A stretch of DNA of 64,000 nt from Myotis daubentonii (GCF_963259705.1 NC_081842.1:67282787-67346786), one strand, 5' to 3'; counted from the stretch's first letter, positions 1 to 13,100 are shown. A program made the numbers and translations. Notes: a model not told the origin generated them from the sequence alone.

Positions 1-1045
1 CTCCATCCGTCTCCCCATTTTTAGCTGCATACCTTTTTGCTTTCATAGAAAATAAAACATTTATGTATTATTCTTCCTTGTATATTTCTTTTTTCTTTTT
101 TTTTTTTTTTTACCTTAGAGCTACAATTAAATATATTAAATGCTAGCTCATCTCAGTCCTTTTATGTTATTTCCCTAGTTAACTCTTGGTTGTATCTCTC
201 AGATAAAGCTTATTATAGGGTTTTTGAATATAATGTTCCTTGAGTTCTTAAAAGGTTAAAAGTTTTTTTTTATAACTTTGATATTTGGACAACTTAGCTG
301 GATATAAAACCTTTGGTTTATATGTTTTTTTCCCCCCTTAACTTTCTTAAAAATGCTACTCCACCCTTGGTTTGCTTTGAATGTTACCTTTGAGAAGTCT
401 GATGCTAGGATACTTTTCTTGCATTTTAAAATAATTTGGATATTAAGTCACTTTTATCTAGTGACTTGAAATTTAAATTTTAATATTTTAGCATTTAAAT
501 TTTATTTCCTTTATATTTTAAATATTGCCAAGTTATGTCTTGGAGTTTTTACCTTTCCAGATCAATTTTTGCATCCTAAAAACAGCCCTTTCATATATGG
601 ATTCAGTTTTTTGTTTTTAAGTTTTGGATTATAGTTTTAAATTAGTTCTAAATCACTTGTTTTTCTTTTTCAGGAACTCCTTTTATATATATGTATATGT
701 AAAAGATTTTTTCTGTCTTCCATTTCAAGTACTTTCTTTCTAACAATTGTTATTATTCTTAATCTTTTTGTCTTTCTGTAATTCTTCAATGTTCCTTATT
801 AAATGTTAATTTAACAATTCTCCATTAAACACATTATAATTTAATCTTTATTTCTGAGGTAGTTTTCCCTTTTCTTGGATTTATTTCCTAAGTTCAATCA
901 ATTCTTGTTTTTGTTTCTTCCTGATTTTTATCCATTTTAGGTCTTAGTTTTGGATTTTCTGACTCAAGATTTATAGGTATAGAGCTTAAAATTATTTCAT
1001 TTTTGTTTAAATATATTTCATTTCATTTAAATAAAGTGTTTTTTT
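1..1045. other. AT-rich SPICE1 intron, partly old L1/HAL1-like
   Basis: No exon seen. The stretch at about 290-460 resembles the antisense of the L1/HAL1 ORF1 region (GAGAAGTCTGATGCTAGG), but it is very diverged. The rest is T-rich intron. Confidence 0.35.
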
Positions 1046-1061
1046 AGTGTTCTGTGTTTTT

Positions 1062-1275
1062 TAAAAATATTTTTATTGATTTTTTACAGAGAGGAAGGGA
1101 GAGGGATAGAGAGTTAGAAACATCGATGAAAGAGACACATCGATCAGCTGCCTCCTGCACACTCCTTACTGGGGATGTGCCTGCAACCAAGGTACATGCC
1201 CTTGACCAGAATCGAACCTGGGACCCTTGAGTCCGCAGGCTGATGCTCTATCCAGTGAGCCAAACCGGTCAGGGC
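1062..1275 (-). mobile_element. Ves SINE
   Basis: Reverse-oriented Ves: T-rich start, GAGAGGAAGGGAGAGG, CATCGATG core, and the tRNA-like head ending in CCAAACCGGTCAGGGC. It is flanked by the target duplication AGTGTTCTGT-T-rich at 1046-1061 and 1276-1290. Confidence 0.95.
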
Positions 1276-1290
1276 AGTGTTCTGTTTTTT

Positions 1291-1964
1291 GATGTGTGTG
1301 TGTGTGGGGGGGTGGTGAATTTTTATTAGCTTAAATCTTTCAATTTAAACTTTCCACTCAAGTCAATTTCGGTAAGTTACATTTTCTTAGGGACTTACCC
1401 ATTTTATTTAGGTTTATTAATATATTGTAATTGTTTTGTTATATTGCCTTGTATGGATATATACAATTGCATAGTCCCTTTTTAGTCAAATACAGTAATA
1501 CTGGTTCTAGGGATTAGATTGTGGGTAAATTTGGGGGATTATTAAGCCTACCATAGATAGCAGTATATTATTTTTCTTGTTATTATTTCACATAACCTGA
1601 CTCTTCAAAGTATAAACATTAGAGCGAGAAATGTGAGTTCATATGGGTTTGAATTTTCCCAATTTGTACAGATATCTCATTCCAACTTTTTCTTAGGATT
1701 TGTCCTAAGTTTAGACTTAGAGCTAGCACTGTCTTACAGAGGAATCTTTCTGATGCTTTGATAAATAATCGCTTGTGAATAGAATATATTACGGACATTT
1801 TACTTAATATACTTCATAGCAACTAATGTTCAGTGTACTACCTGTTAGTTGCTTGAAGGCAACTCCATTAGGTTGAGGTCTGTGGGGCCACTGAAGAAGA
1901 TTTCACTTTTCCTGGTTTGTTTGTTTGTTTTTTTGGTAAAGGCTTTATTTATTTATAGTTAACA
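1291..1964. other. SPICE1 intron without recognised feature
   Basis: Short GT-rich tract near 1295, otherwise unremarkable AT-rich intron. No exon or clear repeat seen. Confidence 0.4.
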
Positions 1965-2283
1965 CTAGAGGCCTGGTGCATGAAATTTGTGCACTGCAAG
2001 GGGGGGTGGAGTGCCTCAGCCCGGCCTGCACCCTCTTGCAGTCCAGGACCCCTTGGGGGATGTCCAACTGCCACAGAGGCAGGAGAGGCTCCCGCCACCA
2101 CCACTGTGCTCACCAGCCATGAGTCTGGCTTCAGGCTGAGCGGCTCTCCCCCTATGGGAGTGCATTGACCACCAGGGGGTAGTTCCTGCATTGAGTGTCT
2201 GCCCCCTGGTGGTCAGTGCGTGTATAGCAGCTGGTCATTTCACTGTTCAGTTGATTTGCATATTAGCCTTTTATTATATAGGA
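1965..2283 (-). mobile_element. HeliBat non-autonomous Helitron
   Basis: Minus-strand Helitron. On the + strand it reads CTAGAGGCCTGGTGCATG at the 3' end (hairpin GCATGAAATTTGTGC) and ends ATTATATAGGA at the 5' end. It is flanked by A and T as expected. It contains an inverted pair of CTCF-like 14-mers at 2169-2182 and 2199-2212. Confidence 0.93.
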
Positions 2284-2890
2284 TACTACACAGTCTACCC
2301 ATTTAAGTGTAATATTTGGCCTGGCCGGTGTAGCTTAATGGTTGAGCATCAACCTATGAACCAGGAGGTCATAGTTTGATTTCTGGTCAGGGTGCATTCA
2401 TGGGTTGCAGGCTTTATCCCTGGTTGGGGTGTGCAGGAGGCAGCCAATTCTCTCTCATCATTGATGTTTCTATCTCTTTCTCCTTCTCCCTTCCTCTCTG
2501 AAATCAATAAAAATATATTTAAAGTATAATATTTGATGATTTTTAATATATTCACAGATTTGTACAATCTACAATCAATTTTAAAACATTTGCGTTACTC
2601 CTAAAAGAAAACCCATACTGTGTAACCCCAAACTCTTGAGCCCTACCTAATCTATTCATTTGGTCTATTTTCTATCTCTGTAGATTTGCTAATTCTGGAC
2701 ATTTCATATATATAGAATCATGCAATATGTGGTCTTTTGTGTTTGGTGTGTTTTACTTAGTATGTTTTCAAGATTCATCCATGACGTAGATATATCAGTG
2801 CTTCATTTAATGGTTTCATAATATTTCATTGTGTGGATATATCACATTCATCAGTTGGTGGATGTTTGGGTTGTTTCTGCTTTTTCGTCC
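2284..2890 (-). mobile_element. Old L1 3' region, interrupted by a Ves
   Basis: Diverged L1M 3' sequence (CAGTCTACCCATTTAAGTG, then TCATGCAATATGTGGTC and GGTTGTTTC). It is split by the Ves at 2318-2523. The orientation follows the better preserved L1 at 49266-50115. Confidence 0.75.
2318..2523 (+). mobile_element. Ves SINE
   Basis: Complete forward Ves: head GGCCTGGCCGGTGTAGC, TGAACCAGGAGGTCATAG, TGATGTTTCTATC, and A-rich tail. Flanked by a duplicated AAGTRTAATATTT. Confidence 0.96.
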
Positions 2891-2896
2891 CCTAGC

Positions 2897-3154
2897 TCTT
2901 TTTTTTTTTTGTTAATCCTCACTTGAGGATATTTTTCCATTGATTTTTTAGAGAGAATAGAAGGGAGGAGGAGAGGCAGAGAGAAAGAAACATCGATGTG
3001 AAAGAGATACATCGATTGGTTGCCTCCTATACATGCCTCAACCAGGGCAGGGAATCAAGCCTGCAACCCAGGTACATGCCCTTGATCAGGATCAAACCTG
3101 GGACCTTCAGTCCGTGAGCCAGTGCTCTATCCACTAAGCCAAACTGGCCACGGC
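2897..3154 (-). mobile_element. Ves SINE, long form
   Basis: T-run, then AATCCTCACTTGAGGATATT, CATCGATG, CATCGATTGGTTGCCTCC and a tRNA-like head ending GGCCACGGC. It is the long form with the TCCTCACTTGAGGATA segment. Confidence 0.93.
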
Positions 3155-3550
3155 TGGTCTCAGTCTAATTGAGAAATAGACATTTGGAGATTAAAATATT
3201 AGCTTTATCAATGATGAAGATGATTACAGCATAAAGCTTAGCTCTCTAATTATCTACGCTGTAGCTCTTCTTTCCACTCCCTCTCCCAGCTTCTCAACAC
3301 GTAGGGCAGAGTCTGCTCCAATCACTTTATTTCAGTGATGAGCAGAGATGATGCTCTGGGAACAGGCTTTTAGTAGGAGAGAGAAACCAGAAGGGACCAA
3401 GTCTTGTACTTTTTCTAGAGAAAGAGGGAGGAGGATGGGACCATACCACTTCAGAAAGGGGAAAGTCCCTGCTTTAGGAGCCAGTACAGGCTGGATACTG
3501 GGAGGGAGATGGAATGATTTCTTCTAACACTAAGAAGACTGATATTTTAG
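3155..3550. other. SPICE1 intron without recognised feature
   Basis: Purine-rich patches but no exon, hairpin or repeat family recognised. Confidence 0.35.
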
Positions 3551-3741
3551 CCTGGCCAGTGTGGCTCAGTGGTTGAGCACTGACCTATGGACCAGGAGGT
3601 CACTATTCAAATCCCAGTTGTAGCACATTCCCTGCCTGAATCCCCAGAGGGTGTGCAGGAGGCAGCTGATCAATGATTCTCTCTCATTATTGATGTTTCT
3701 ATCTTGTTCTCCCTCTCCCTTCTTCTCTAAAATCAATAAAA

Positions 3742-3743
<2 letters not shown>
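3551..3743 (+). mobile_element. Ves SINE
   Basis: Head CCTGGCCAGTGTGGCTCAG, tail AAATCAATAAAAG running into a TA microsatellite. The 19-base target duplication AAGAAGACTGRTATTTTAG is at 3532-3550 and just after the microsatellite. Confidence 0.96.

Positions 3744-3806
<63 letters not shown>
3743..3806. repeat. (TA)n microsatellite in a Ves tail
   Basis: About 31 uninterrupted TA units grown from the A-rich tail of the preceding Ves and lying inside its target duplications. Confidence 0.97.
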
Positions 3807-3808
<2 letters not shown>

Positions 3809-3975
3809 AAAGAAGACTGGTATTTTAGTTCTCTCTCATAAGTTAAAGTAAATCTTGGTTTCTTTGATTATGAATTATGAAAAGTTTCTTCAAATCAAAC
3901 ATGTAAACAGTTGAACAGTGTAAATAATGGCACTTATTAATTGTAATATATAGCTTGTTGTCCCATAATTTACAG

Positions 3976-4118
3976 GTTCCTTCACCAACTAAAGGAAGAT
4001 AATTCTGAGATAATTAGTAAACTGTGGACTGATATTCAGCAGAAAATAGCAACACAGTCACAAATAACAAGCCCTCTAGGGACTCCATCATCCACCTCTC
4101 CATCAGAGGAAAAAAAAG
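3976..4118 (+). CDS. SPICE1: SPICE1 exon, first one in the window
   Basis: Acceptor tacag at 3971-3975, donor gt at 4119. The first base completes an Arg codon from an upstream exon outside the window. The exon encodes [17 protein letters not shown] and then a Ser/Thr/Pro-rich linker, and leaves phase 1. Confidence 0.93.
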
Positions 4119-7100
4119 GTTTGTTTTCACATTATATTATTTCTTACAGATAATAGCTTGCTATATTTTTTTTTCTTTCTTGAACACAGTAATCTTTAAA
4201 GAAGTTATTTGAGTTTTGACTGTCTTAGCCTAATTGAGTAAAATACTGATTGACCTGTGAATTGAAACGCTTTAATCATTTTTTTTCACTTGAGATGCTT
4301 TTGGAAATACCTTTTGTTTTAGCTGCTCTGAATGCGACCAATGCTGTCAAGAGAGTCCACACCAGGCTTCAGCCTGAAGAATCTTCTGAGTCTCTAGACT
4401 GCAGCTACGTTGTGGGACAAGTGCTGAACTCCAGGAAGCAAAAGCAGCTGTTAAATAAAGGTTCCGTCCCTTGATTCACAAAGATGAATTATTAGACATG
4501 TAACTTGACATGGCCATCTTAATGTCTTAGTGAATGCTTTTCCTTTCAGTCATCCAGTTGGATCTAGCTAAGTACGAATTTATTGGGTCGTAGCTAAGGA
4601 ATGCCTCCTTTTATTCCATGTAGCCTTGTAGAATGCTGGTTCTATACATTCCTTATAGATTGTGTAAACCCGGTTTAATCCGAATAGATTATTGTGATAA
4701 AATTGTGGTAACTTCTATAAAAATGTTTTATAAATTGTGAACAACAGCCAAAGGTTTTTCTAGTGTAATTTTTCCTGATCTTAAAATAGAATGATTTCTG
4801 TCATTTATCAGTGAAAAGAAAACCAGAGTTGTGTGCCCCTTCCAAGCAGAAGGGAAACATGCTGTCATCTAGCACAGCCTCCACAGACTTATCAAGTAGC
4901 ACCAATCCCAGCCTGGATGTCCTCAAGCACATGATACATGAAGTGGAACACGAAATGGAAGACTATGAGCGGTCGACGGGACGCGAAGTCAAGGAACCGC
5001 AGAGCAGCAAGGGTCTTACAGGCTTCACCCTGTCGCTGGTGAGCTCCCTCTGTCGCCTGGTTCGGTACCTTAAAGAGGTAAGCACATGAGGTTAGTAGGG
5101 TCTCCTCTTCAGAGTGCTGGTGGAAAGGTGTAGGGTTTTTTCTCTACATCTAATTGTTTGCAACTTCCAAGTAAAGTGTAGTCACGTTTGAATAGCTTTG
5201 TTTAAAATGCCTCAGTTTTAGATTATGTGCAGTGAAAGTTTATCCTCTTCATGTTCCTCTCTGTAAGCTGATTCGTGCATCAGCTGGCATGTAGACACAT
5301 GCTCAGGTAAGTGATGCTGATTTTAATATGAGCCTTAGTGAAATGTAATTAGGAAAGTAAATCTGCTATAAGTAAAATATCTTGTGCTAATATGGACTAA
5401 TACTATTTGGCAGTTATAGATTAAATAGAGCTATTAATGTGTCCTCATTCTGCTGCTTTCCTCTGCTTCCTGCTCCCTTTTAGTTCAGTTTGGAGAATAG
5501 CATGCCTGTTATCTGTAGACACAGATTGAGGAAATCCCTTATGTTATCTCATGACTGGTAACTTGGGCTTTCCTTCAGTATCTTAGTGGCAGATATTTTA
5601 TTGTTGTGAAATCATTTATAAGACAAGCAAGAATTGTTTCTTTAATTCATTTGTGAATAATAATCCTCAGAATGCTGTGGAATTAGAGTTAGCTTATGTA
5701 GTTCATCTTTTAGAAAATCTATTCAAACTATTTTTATGTGTTTAAATTTGTTAAACATAAAATATGACAAATATTTGAGGAAATGTTGTTATTTAAAAAT
5801 TTGATTCACCTCTGTAACTCAGAGGTTTCAATTCAGAGGTCTTCAGAAAATTGCTTTTTAGTGAAAGATTTATTATGGTGTCTGAGTCAGGAGAGTCTTA
5901 ACATTCTTCCACCCTCAAGTCAGGGATCTCCAGGAGTGTACTTTTGGCTCTGAAAGTATTACAGGCTTAGAAGCAAGTACTTTTTAGTTAATCACTTGCT
6001 TTACAAAGCTCAGCCACTTAAACCTGTTGTCATTTATTTCAAATTTGTGCACAGGTGGTCCTTCACGGTAGCCTGTGGGGATTGGGCTCCAGCTTGTGCC
6101 CCCAGGCTCGCAGCCCGAGCTTGCACCCACAACCTTGCAGCCCCGCAGCGCTGCTGCCCTGCCTGGCACCCCGCCATGGCCTGCCCGCCCCCCCTCTCCC
6201 CGCTCCACTATCCTGTTTGCGGGGCATTCGGTCAGGGCTGGGCCCCCTGCCCGACTCCCTCAGCACCTGGGAGACAGGCAGTAGCCCTGCCTCCCGCTGC
6301 CGCCACTGGTCGCCGTCTGTGGGGTGATCGGGACCCCCACTCGCACCTGCCTTGGCCTGGTGCCTCCCGCTCACCTGCTCCACCATCCTGCCGCAGTCCC
6401 GCTCTCGTAGGGGCACATCAGGGCCAGCAGCACCTCCACTGCCACCTGCTGCCAGTGCCGTGTTGCTGACGCCCGCCACGTTCCATGCTGCTCCCTGGGG
6501 GTCAGCACACATCATAGCGAGTGGTTGAACTCCTGGTCGAGCAATTTGCATATTAGGCTTTTATTATATAGGAGGATTATATTTTAACATTTAATTTTCA
6601 AATTGGTGATCTATTCACATGGTATGAAATTCAGAGACACGGAAGAGTATGTGATGAAAAATCTAATTCCCACCCCTAACTTCCATTTAACCAGTTTGCT
6701 TCTGTGTAGCCAACTATTACCAGACACCAGTATATCCTTCCAGAGATGGTCGATGTGTATTCAAGCAATATGTATATGTACTTTCCTCCACTTCCTTCTA
6801 CAAAATTTTAGTTATTCAATTCTATATACCAGCCTGTTTATTGTGTTCTATTTGAAGAAGGGGAGAGGATAAAGCTGCATATTTTAATGAAATATATACC
6901 TTTTAATAAAAATATTTAACTCTCATTATTGTCACATAATATATACTTTGTAAGTATTTTCTTTTTTGACAACTTTGAGTAGAAACTTTTAGTTTTCAAC
7001 ATGTGATGCTATTGATTGGGGTTTATTTGATTTTTTTTTTAGAGTGAGCTCCAACTGCGTAAAGAAGAAGAGACAAGGCAGAAATTGGAGCAGGCATTAG

Positions 7101-10100
7101 GTGATCATCGAGAGCTCATTGATGCTCTGACAGCTGAAATTCTACTTCTTAGAGAAGAAAATACTGCTACCCAGGTACTCAGATGAGATCCCAAACTTTT
7201 CTGTGTTTACTAGTATAAAACATCTTTAAGGATGTCTGAGATTCCTTCTAGTTGCCTTTGGTTTAGTTGTGCTGATGTATTACATGTACTTCTTTATTAT
7301 CATCAACTAGAGGCCCGGTGCACAAAAATTTGTGCACTTGGGGGGGAAAAGGGGGTCCCTCAGCCCAGCCTGTGCCCTATCGCAGTCTGGGACCCCTCGG
7401 GAGATAACGCCCTGCTGGCTTAGGCCTGCTCCCGGGTGGCAGAGGGAAGGCCCAATCCCTAGGTGCAGCCCCTGGTCAGGCTCAGAGCAGGGCTGATTGG
7501 GGAGTTGGGGCGTCACCCCGTCATGCACAGAGGAGGGCGGATCGGGAGGTTGCGATGCCACCCTCAGTCACGCTCAGGGTAGGGCTGATTGGGGGTTTGG
7601 GGCACCGCCCCCGTTACACTCAAGGCAAGGTTGATGGGGGGGTTGCGGCGCCACCCCCTGTCACGCACAGAGCAGGGCCAATCAGGGGGTTGGGGCGCTG
7701 CCCCCTGTCACGCACAGAGCAGGGCCCATCAGGGGGGTTGGGGCTCTGTACCCTGTCACGCACAGAGCAGGCTCGATCAGGGGGTTGGGGAGCTCCCCCC
7801 TGTCACGCACAGAGCAGGGCCCATCGGGGGGTTGGGGAGCTCCCCCCTGTCACACACAGAGCAGGGCCCATCAGGGGTTTGAAGAGCTCCCCCCTGTCAC
7901 TCACAGAATAGGGCCGATAGGGGAGTTGGGGCACTGCCCCCTGTCACACACAGAGCAGGGCGGATCAGGGGGTTGGGGTGCCACCCTCTATCACCCACAG
8001 AGCAGGGCCAGTCAGGGGGTTGGGGCACCGCTACTGTCACACTCAGGGCAGGGCTGATGGGGAGGTTATGGCTCTACCCCATCACACACAGAGCAAGGCC
8101 CGTGGCAGGCGGGGCGGGGTTGGGGCGCCGCCCTCTATCACCCACAGAGCAGGGCCGATCAGGGGGTTGGGGTGCCGCCACTCTCACACTCAGGGCAGGG
8201 CCGATGGGGAGGTTATGGCTCTACCCTGTCACACACAGAGCAGGGCCCATGGCGGGGGGGGGCGGACTTGGGGCGCCGCACCCTGTCACACACAGAGCAG
8301 GGCCGATCAGGGGGTTGGGGCGCCGCACCCTGTCACACACAGAGCTGCAGGGCGATCAGGGGGTTGGGGAGCTCCCCCCATCAGGCACAGAGCAGTGCTG
8401 ATCAGGAGGTTGGGGCGCCTTCCCCTGTCACGAACAGAGCAGGGCAGATAGGTAGGTTGTGGCCCCGCCCTCTGTCACACACAAAACCACAGGGCGATCA
8501 GGGGGTTTGGGCGCTGCCCCGTGTCACACTGATCCTGGTGCTGGGAGGCATATTACCCTTTTACTATATAGGATAGAGGCCTGGTGCATGGGTGGGGCTG
8601 GCTGGTTTGCCCTGAAGGGTGTCCTGGATCAGGGTGGGGGTCCCCACTGGGGTGCCTGGCCAATCTGGGTGAGGGGATGATGGCTGTTTGCAGCTGGCAC
8701 ACAAACTTCAGGGTGGGGGTCCCCACTGGGGTGCCTGGCCAGCCTGGATGAGGGGATGATGGCTGTTTGCAGCTGGTCACACACCCTTCAGGGTGGGGGT
8801 CCCCACTGGGGTGCCTGGCCAGTCTGGGTGAGGGGCTGAGGGCTGTTTTCAGGCTGGTGGGTGACTGAAGCTCCCAACTGCTCCTTTTTTTCTTTTTTCT
8901 TTTTATTCTGGGCCAGCTTTAGCTCTGGCCCCAGCTCTGAGGCCTCTGCTGTTGAAAGCAGGTATCTGGTTTGTTTGCGTTCTATAATCGAAACAATGTA
9001 TAACTCCAGCTCTGAGATCTTGGCGGGCTGAAAGCAGGTTTCTGGGGTTTTGTTTAGCTTCTATATTTGTTACAATGTTTCAAACTGCAAGCTCAGAGGC
9101 CGGCAAGGCAGGCGGGGAACGTTGGAGTCCTCTGTCACTGAAGCAAGCAAACCCATGTTAGCTTAAAGCTGCCTGGCTGCCGGCTGCCATCTTGGCTGGC
9201 AGTTAATTTGCATATCGCCCTTATTAGACAATGGGAAGGGTAGCGGTTGTACGCTAATTACCATGTTTCTCTTTTATTAGATAGGATGGTAATTTTTATT
9301 GAACATCTATTATATTGGAGGTACTATATAGAAATTTGGACTATAAGTAGTATATAGAATAAGTCAACTATCTTCAAGAAACTTACTAAATAGTGGGAAG
9401 ACAGAATCTATCTTTAAATGATAACTACCAATATTATAGTAGTTTATTAAAAATGTTTAATGAGTGTTATGATAGCTACTGTTAATTTCAGAACAGTAGA
9501 AGATATTATTTGAAGAGTCTTTCTGCAGTTGTATGTCATTGAGTTGCTTATAGTAAATTCATATTTTTTAGATATGGCTAATCATTCCTTTTTAATACTG
9601 TATAAGTATTTCTTGTAGAAAACCTTCTTGCCTCCATGCTGCATTAAATATTCTTCCTTTGTGCACTTTTGATATTCTCTGGATATTGCTCTCATTGTAT
9701 TTACCAAATTGTGTTACACATACATGGGTACCTGTCATCAAAACTGTGAGCTTCTTAAGGACAGAGACATTTTTGCTCATCTGTTTGTTCTCAAATGGTG
9801 GTTCTTACAACTTTATTTATCAGCCAAAAAAGAATAGAAAAGCATTAGTTGATAGACAAGTTGCATTTGTATAAATGGACAGTAGATATCAATCACGAAA
9901 TTTTTTTAAATGATGTATATAGTTCACATGCCATTTTATTCTTCCTTTTAAAGTCTACAATTCAGTGGCTTTTAGTATATTCACCAACACCATTACCTAA
10001 TTTCAGAACATTTGTGTCACCCCAAAGAGAAACCCATCAGCTGCCCTCTCTTCTCTCCTCCATCCAGCCCCGGGCAACCACAAATCTACTTTATGTTTCT

Positions 10101-13100
10101 ATAGATTTGTCTAATTGGGATATTATATATAAATAGAATCATGCAATATGTGGTCTTTTGTGTCTGACTTCTTTCACTTAGCATAATATTTTCAAGGTTC
10201 ATCTATGTTGTAGCATGTATTAGCATTTCATTTCTTTTAATCTTGAGTGAACATAACGTTTTCAATTCTCCTGGGAAGATGGGCAGTTTTATAATATACT
10301 AATTTGCTCAACAAATTTTTATTGAGCACCTATTCTGGGCTTGGCACTGTTTTAGGTACAAGAAATATAGTAGTGAACAAAAAAAAAAATCTTTGCCCTT
10401 ATTTATGTTCTAAATAAGTCTTAAAAAGAAGAAAAAGTAAAGTATATTATAAGCTAAATGGTGATGGTGATATCCTATATAATAAAAGGGTAATATGCAA
10501 ATTGACCCTAAAGGCAGAACAACTCATTGCCTGATGGCCACCCGCGGTGGGGGCAGGGCTGGTGAGTGGACGGGAACAGCCGGCCTCTTGGTCCCTTCCC
10601 CCAGCTGTCAGGCACCAATCACCTGGTGGCGAACAGGGAACCAGGGGTGGGTGGTGGCAGGTGGTGGGGCCAGCTACAGGCAGCTGGGGAAGATGGCCCT
10701 GACCACAGGCCAGGCCTAGGGACCATATCCATGCACGAATTTCATGCACTGGGCCTCTAGTGTACTATAAAGAAAAATAAAGCAGGTAAGAGGCACAGGA
10801 AGTGCCTCTGATGGGAAGTTGTAAATGGGATGGCCCATGCCTTCCTGAGGAGGTGACATTTGAGCAAAAGCCTGAAGGAGGTGAGGGAGTGAGCATGCAG
10901 ATAGCTGAGAGATGAGCCACCGAACAGAGTAACAACTGCAAAGGTCTTGAGGTGGGAGGGTGGCTATTGAGCTCAGAAACATTAAGGAGACCAGTGTGGT
11001 AGGAGTAGAATTTGGGAAAGAGAGTAGTAGCAGACAAGAGCAGATAAGCCTGATTATGTGGGGCTGTTATACTGAGTGAGATGGGAGACCACTGAAGGGT
11101 TTTGAGTAGAGAAGAGACATGATCTTTTGTCGGTTTTAAGAGGATCAGTTTGGGCTAGTATTTTGTCTCTAGGACAGAGAATACTGCTCTTTCTTAGTTT
11201 ATGGTGCCCTTAGTATCTTAAGACACCCCTAGGCCAAAAGAAATATCTAACACTTTCATTTATTAAATAGTTAGGTTCAAATAACTTATGAAGTATTTGT
11301 CTTAACTTATGTGCTATTTGAAAAAAATGATGCATGTAAATTGATAGAAAAAGTCATATTTTTATTTGTGATGAAATAACCACAATTATTTACTATTGGA
11401 ATATGTATACCTAGTGGGCATTGCACAGCTTCTGAAAGCTTGGAATCATATTGGACATCACTCTTATTTCCTGTTCCGCAATAATTTTTATGCAGCATTG
11501 CTTTTTAGCATAGCAACTACTAAAACCCAGCCTTGTGAATATATGGCATAATCAAAAGGAACATATCTTGGTCTAATGTGAACTGCCTCAAGCTAGTAGT
11601 TCACTGGTACCTCACAGAACACTTGTGTTTCCCTTAAAAATATGAAATGTCCTGTGGGGCCCCTATGAGTTCACTGTGTTGCCCCAAGGTGCCTCCGCCT
11701 TGTTTGGGAACAGTATAGGGCTATATTCTAGGTGGTTAAACACTGAAGCAATGTATTACAGACAGGAGTTATTGGGAAAATTCAGGTGAGATAGGACAGC
11801 GTGGTCTAGATTGGAAGTGGAAAAAGTTGTGAAAAGTGACCAAATTCTGAATATATTTTGAAGGCAATCAGTAGGATTTGCTGATGGCTTGGATATGGAG
11901 TAAAGGAGAAGATGTAAGAGAAGAGTTCAAGGTGATTCAAAGTTTTGGCCTGGGCAGTCAGAAGGGTGGAGCTGTTATTGATGAATTGGGGAGGGTCACA
12001 AGGAGTTTGGTTTTGTGCATGTTAAGTTCGAGAAGCCTCTGTCAGTTCTAGGTGGAGATGTTGAGTAGGCCATTGGATATATGAGTGTGGAATTTGGGCG
12101 CTGCCATCTTGTGGCTGTGGGTGCCGCCATCTTTGAGGGTGTGGTGGTCAATTAGCATATTCCCTCCTTATTGGCTGTGGGCGCCACCATTTTTGAGGGT
12201 GGGGCAGTCAATTAGCATATTCCCTCCTTATTGGCTGTGGGTGCTGCCATTTTGTGATGGTGTGAGGGTCAATTAGCATATTCACTCTTTATTATATAGG
12301 ATATGACCATAAATGTTTATAGTGCTCATGTTTATCACTTTAAAAGCCTGTGTTATATTCTGTTTAGTTTCCTGCATCTGATATAACTGTCTCTTGGGGG
12401 TAGTTTGAGTCAATATCATCTATATAAAAGGTTTTGTAAGTTGAAAGCCTTATAAAAAGGTTAATTCTTATTGTTGTAGCATGTATTTATTAATTAATAA
12501 TATTCCATAGTTTATTTAACAATTCCTCTATCATGAGACTTTTAAAATATTTATAATTATGTATTCTTATGAATGTATTATTTTAGTATTTGAATGAAAG
12601 TCAGAAGTTCCTAGAGTATTTAAAATAATGATATAGTTATACAAATCTAGGTGATGATTTGATGTCTGACATGCCAACAATGTTATTTCATTCTTTTTTT
12701 GCTAGGCGAGACTTCAGCAGTATATGGTCACAACAGATGAGCAGCTTATATCGATCACACATGCCATTAAGAGCTGTCCAGTGATAAATAACAACCAGGC
12801 AAGTCTGGCAGCAGAGAGGGGAGCCACGAGTAGTAGAATTATGGACAATCCAGGTGAGTGGGTCTTATTATTCCAGATTGGCATTAAACTATTTATAGAG
12901 TAAACAAATGAACAAAACCAGAAACTGATAAGGGGTTATTGCATATATAACATTGTCACCACTGTAATTGCTGCTAATATTTATTGGATACCTGTTCTAT
13001 GTCAGATACTTTTAAAGTGTTTTACATGTATTATTTTATTTAATCCTCATAATAGTCTTATAAGGTAGATGTTATTGTCCCCATTTTTCAGATGAGAAAA

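Larger units (their letters stand above)
10295..12095 (-). mobile_element. L2 LINE, antisense, interrupted
   Basis: Diverged L2: TTTTTATTGAGCACCTATTC, GGTGACATTTGAGCAAAAGC, GAGATGGGAGACCACTGAAG, TTTGCTGATGGCTTGGATAT and GTGGAGATGTTGAGTAGGCC. The order agrees with an antisense L2 reverse-transcriptase region. A Helitron (10473-10760) interrupts it, and 11160-11740 is not clearly L2. Confidence 0.75.

Noticed and set aside
2318..2400. tRNA-like sequences at Ves heads (also 3551, 42852, 51964)
   Set aside because: They are SINE heads with A/B-box relics followed by SINE bodies and target duplications, not functional tRNA genes.
5996..6551. Frames of 69-162 codons on both strands
   Set aside because: GC-rich Helitron body with overlapping frames in all phases. 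No splice sites or family resemblance.
7480..8530. CRISPR-like regular repeat array
   Set aside because: Units are contiguous with no spacers, and the context is a Helitron in a vertebrate intron.
7555..8576. Several overlapping frames of 84-157 codons on the + strand
   Set aside because: They are the 47-bp minisatellite read in three phases. The unit has few stops, and the frames lack any non-repeat domain.
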